Part shown: positions 63,600 to 64,000 of the stretch, one piece after another
How the letters are laid out: every line of letters begins with the position of its first letter
Numbering within the stretch: the stretch's first letter is position 1
DNA from: Rhizopus arrhizus
Taxonomy: Eukaryota; Mucoromycota; Mucoromycetes; Mucorales; Rhizopodaceae
Length of the DNA stretch: 64,000 nucleotides
Assembly (NCBI GenBank): GCA_024220505.1
Contig: JAKZZE010000007.1
Span: 2,016,982 to 2,080,981, forward strand
Direction: 5' to 3'
Translations under genes and position numbers: made by a program
The notes under the pieces: model-generated
The model's database searches: none
What the model was told of the DNA's origin: nothing
What the model saw: only the letters and a program-made list of their open reading frames with translations

Positions 63600-64000
63600 T
63601 GGGAATGGAGTGAGTCATTTTTAATAAAGATGGGGTTGAAAATGTTAAATGAAAAAGGATAAAATTTGTTACGTGTCTATTAATAAAATAACGTGTTTAT
63701 ATTGTCGTGTTTGGTCATTAATGATGTCTTTATTCATTATTTTATCATTAATCTCTGTCCAGCTTACGTCAGACGATATAACCCAGGGTTCATTCTAAAT
63801 TATTAGTTCCTCTCCTTTTTCTTAATAAATAGTAGTTGTTAGTCATTGACCTCTTACTGTTTTCATATTATAAGCACCAAATACCTTATATATACTTGTT
63901 TTTTAATAAATGCAAAGTATTATACTCTTCCTCCAACTTTATGTGTATTGCATAAATGAAAAATGAAGTCTGCATAATTGCAATTGGTATTTATGTTTTT
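63600..64000. other. AT-rich spacer at the right edge
   Basis: No gene, repeat boundary or terminal inverted repeat was identified. It probably includes the 5' side of Tc1 copy 3. Confidence 0.4.

Overview
This window looks like a repeat-rich, intron-containing fungal chromosome, probably from an early-diverging lineage such as Mucoromycota. The lineage is an inference. The evidence is small 50-60 nt GT..AG introns with TACTAAT/ACTAAC-type branch sites, AT-rich spacers full of A/T homopolymers, chromodomain Ty3/Gypsy elements, Tc1 and CACTA DNA transposons, and APE-type LINEs. Almost everything recognisable is a mobile element, a gene broken by one, or spacer. The host content is one tRNA-Thr gene, one intact-looking four-exon gene, one possible small gene and one seven-exon pseudogene.

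Layout. 1-9866: two Ty3/Gypsy elements on the minus strand. Element A (1-5291, running off the left edge) is inserted into the pol gene of element B. 10226-10317: an orphan CACTA terminus. 10758-19916: LINE X1 followed head-to-tail by LINE Y1. 19920-23779: host-like segment with a four-exon gene at 21156-22426. 23780-34305: a second X-Y pair (X2, Y2), bracketed by a 71-72 bp direct repeat that ends inside a tRNA-Thr(UGU) gene; the complete tRNA is at 34291-34362. 34771-38009: solo LTRs and decayed LTR-like repeats. 38010-43211: a Tc1 transposon split by a 3.95 kb CACTA element. 43214-47563: LINE Z1, interrupted by a solo LTR. 47775-61956: a seven-exon pseudogene split by a second CACTA copy. 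That CACTA copy contains LINE Z2, and Z2 in turn contains two solo LTRs and an intact Tc1 element. 62597-63583: a third Tc1 transposase with one stop codon.

The most interesting system is the X-Y pair. Two related but distinct bicistronic LINE families sit next to 15-nt stubs of a tRNA-Thr gene, cut at the same point in the D arm/A box. They have no poly(A) tails. The same X-Y junction occurs twice, and the X2-Y2 pair as a whole is bracketed by one long target-site duplication whose sequence differs from the stub at the internal junction. This suggests tRNA-gene-specific LINEs that stack and then move as a 10.4 kb dimer. Their two ORFs overlap as ATGA (X) or TAATG (Y), which points to termination-reinitiation for making the ORF2 protein.

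ORF boundaries, motifs, direct repeats and terminal repeats were read from the sequence. Family and clade names come from recognised motifs. No database search was run.
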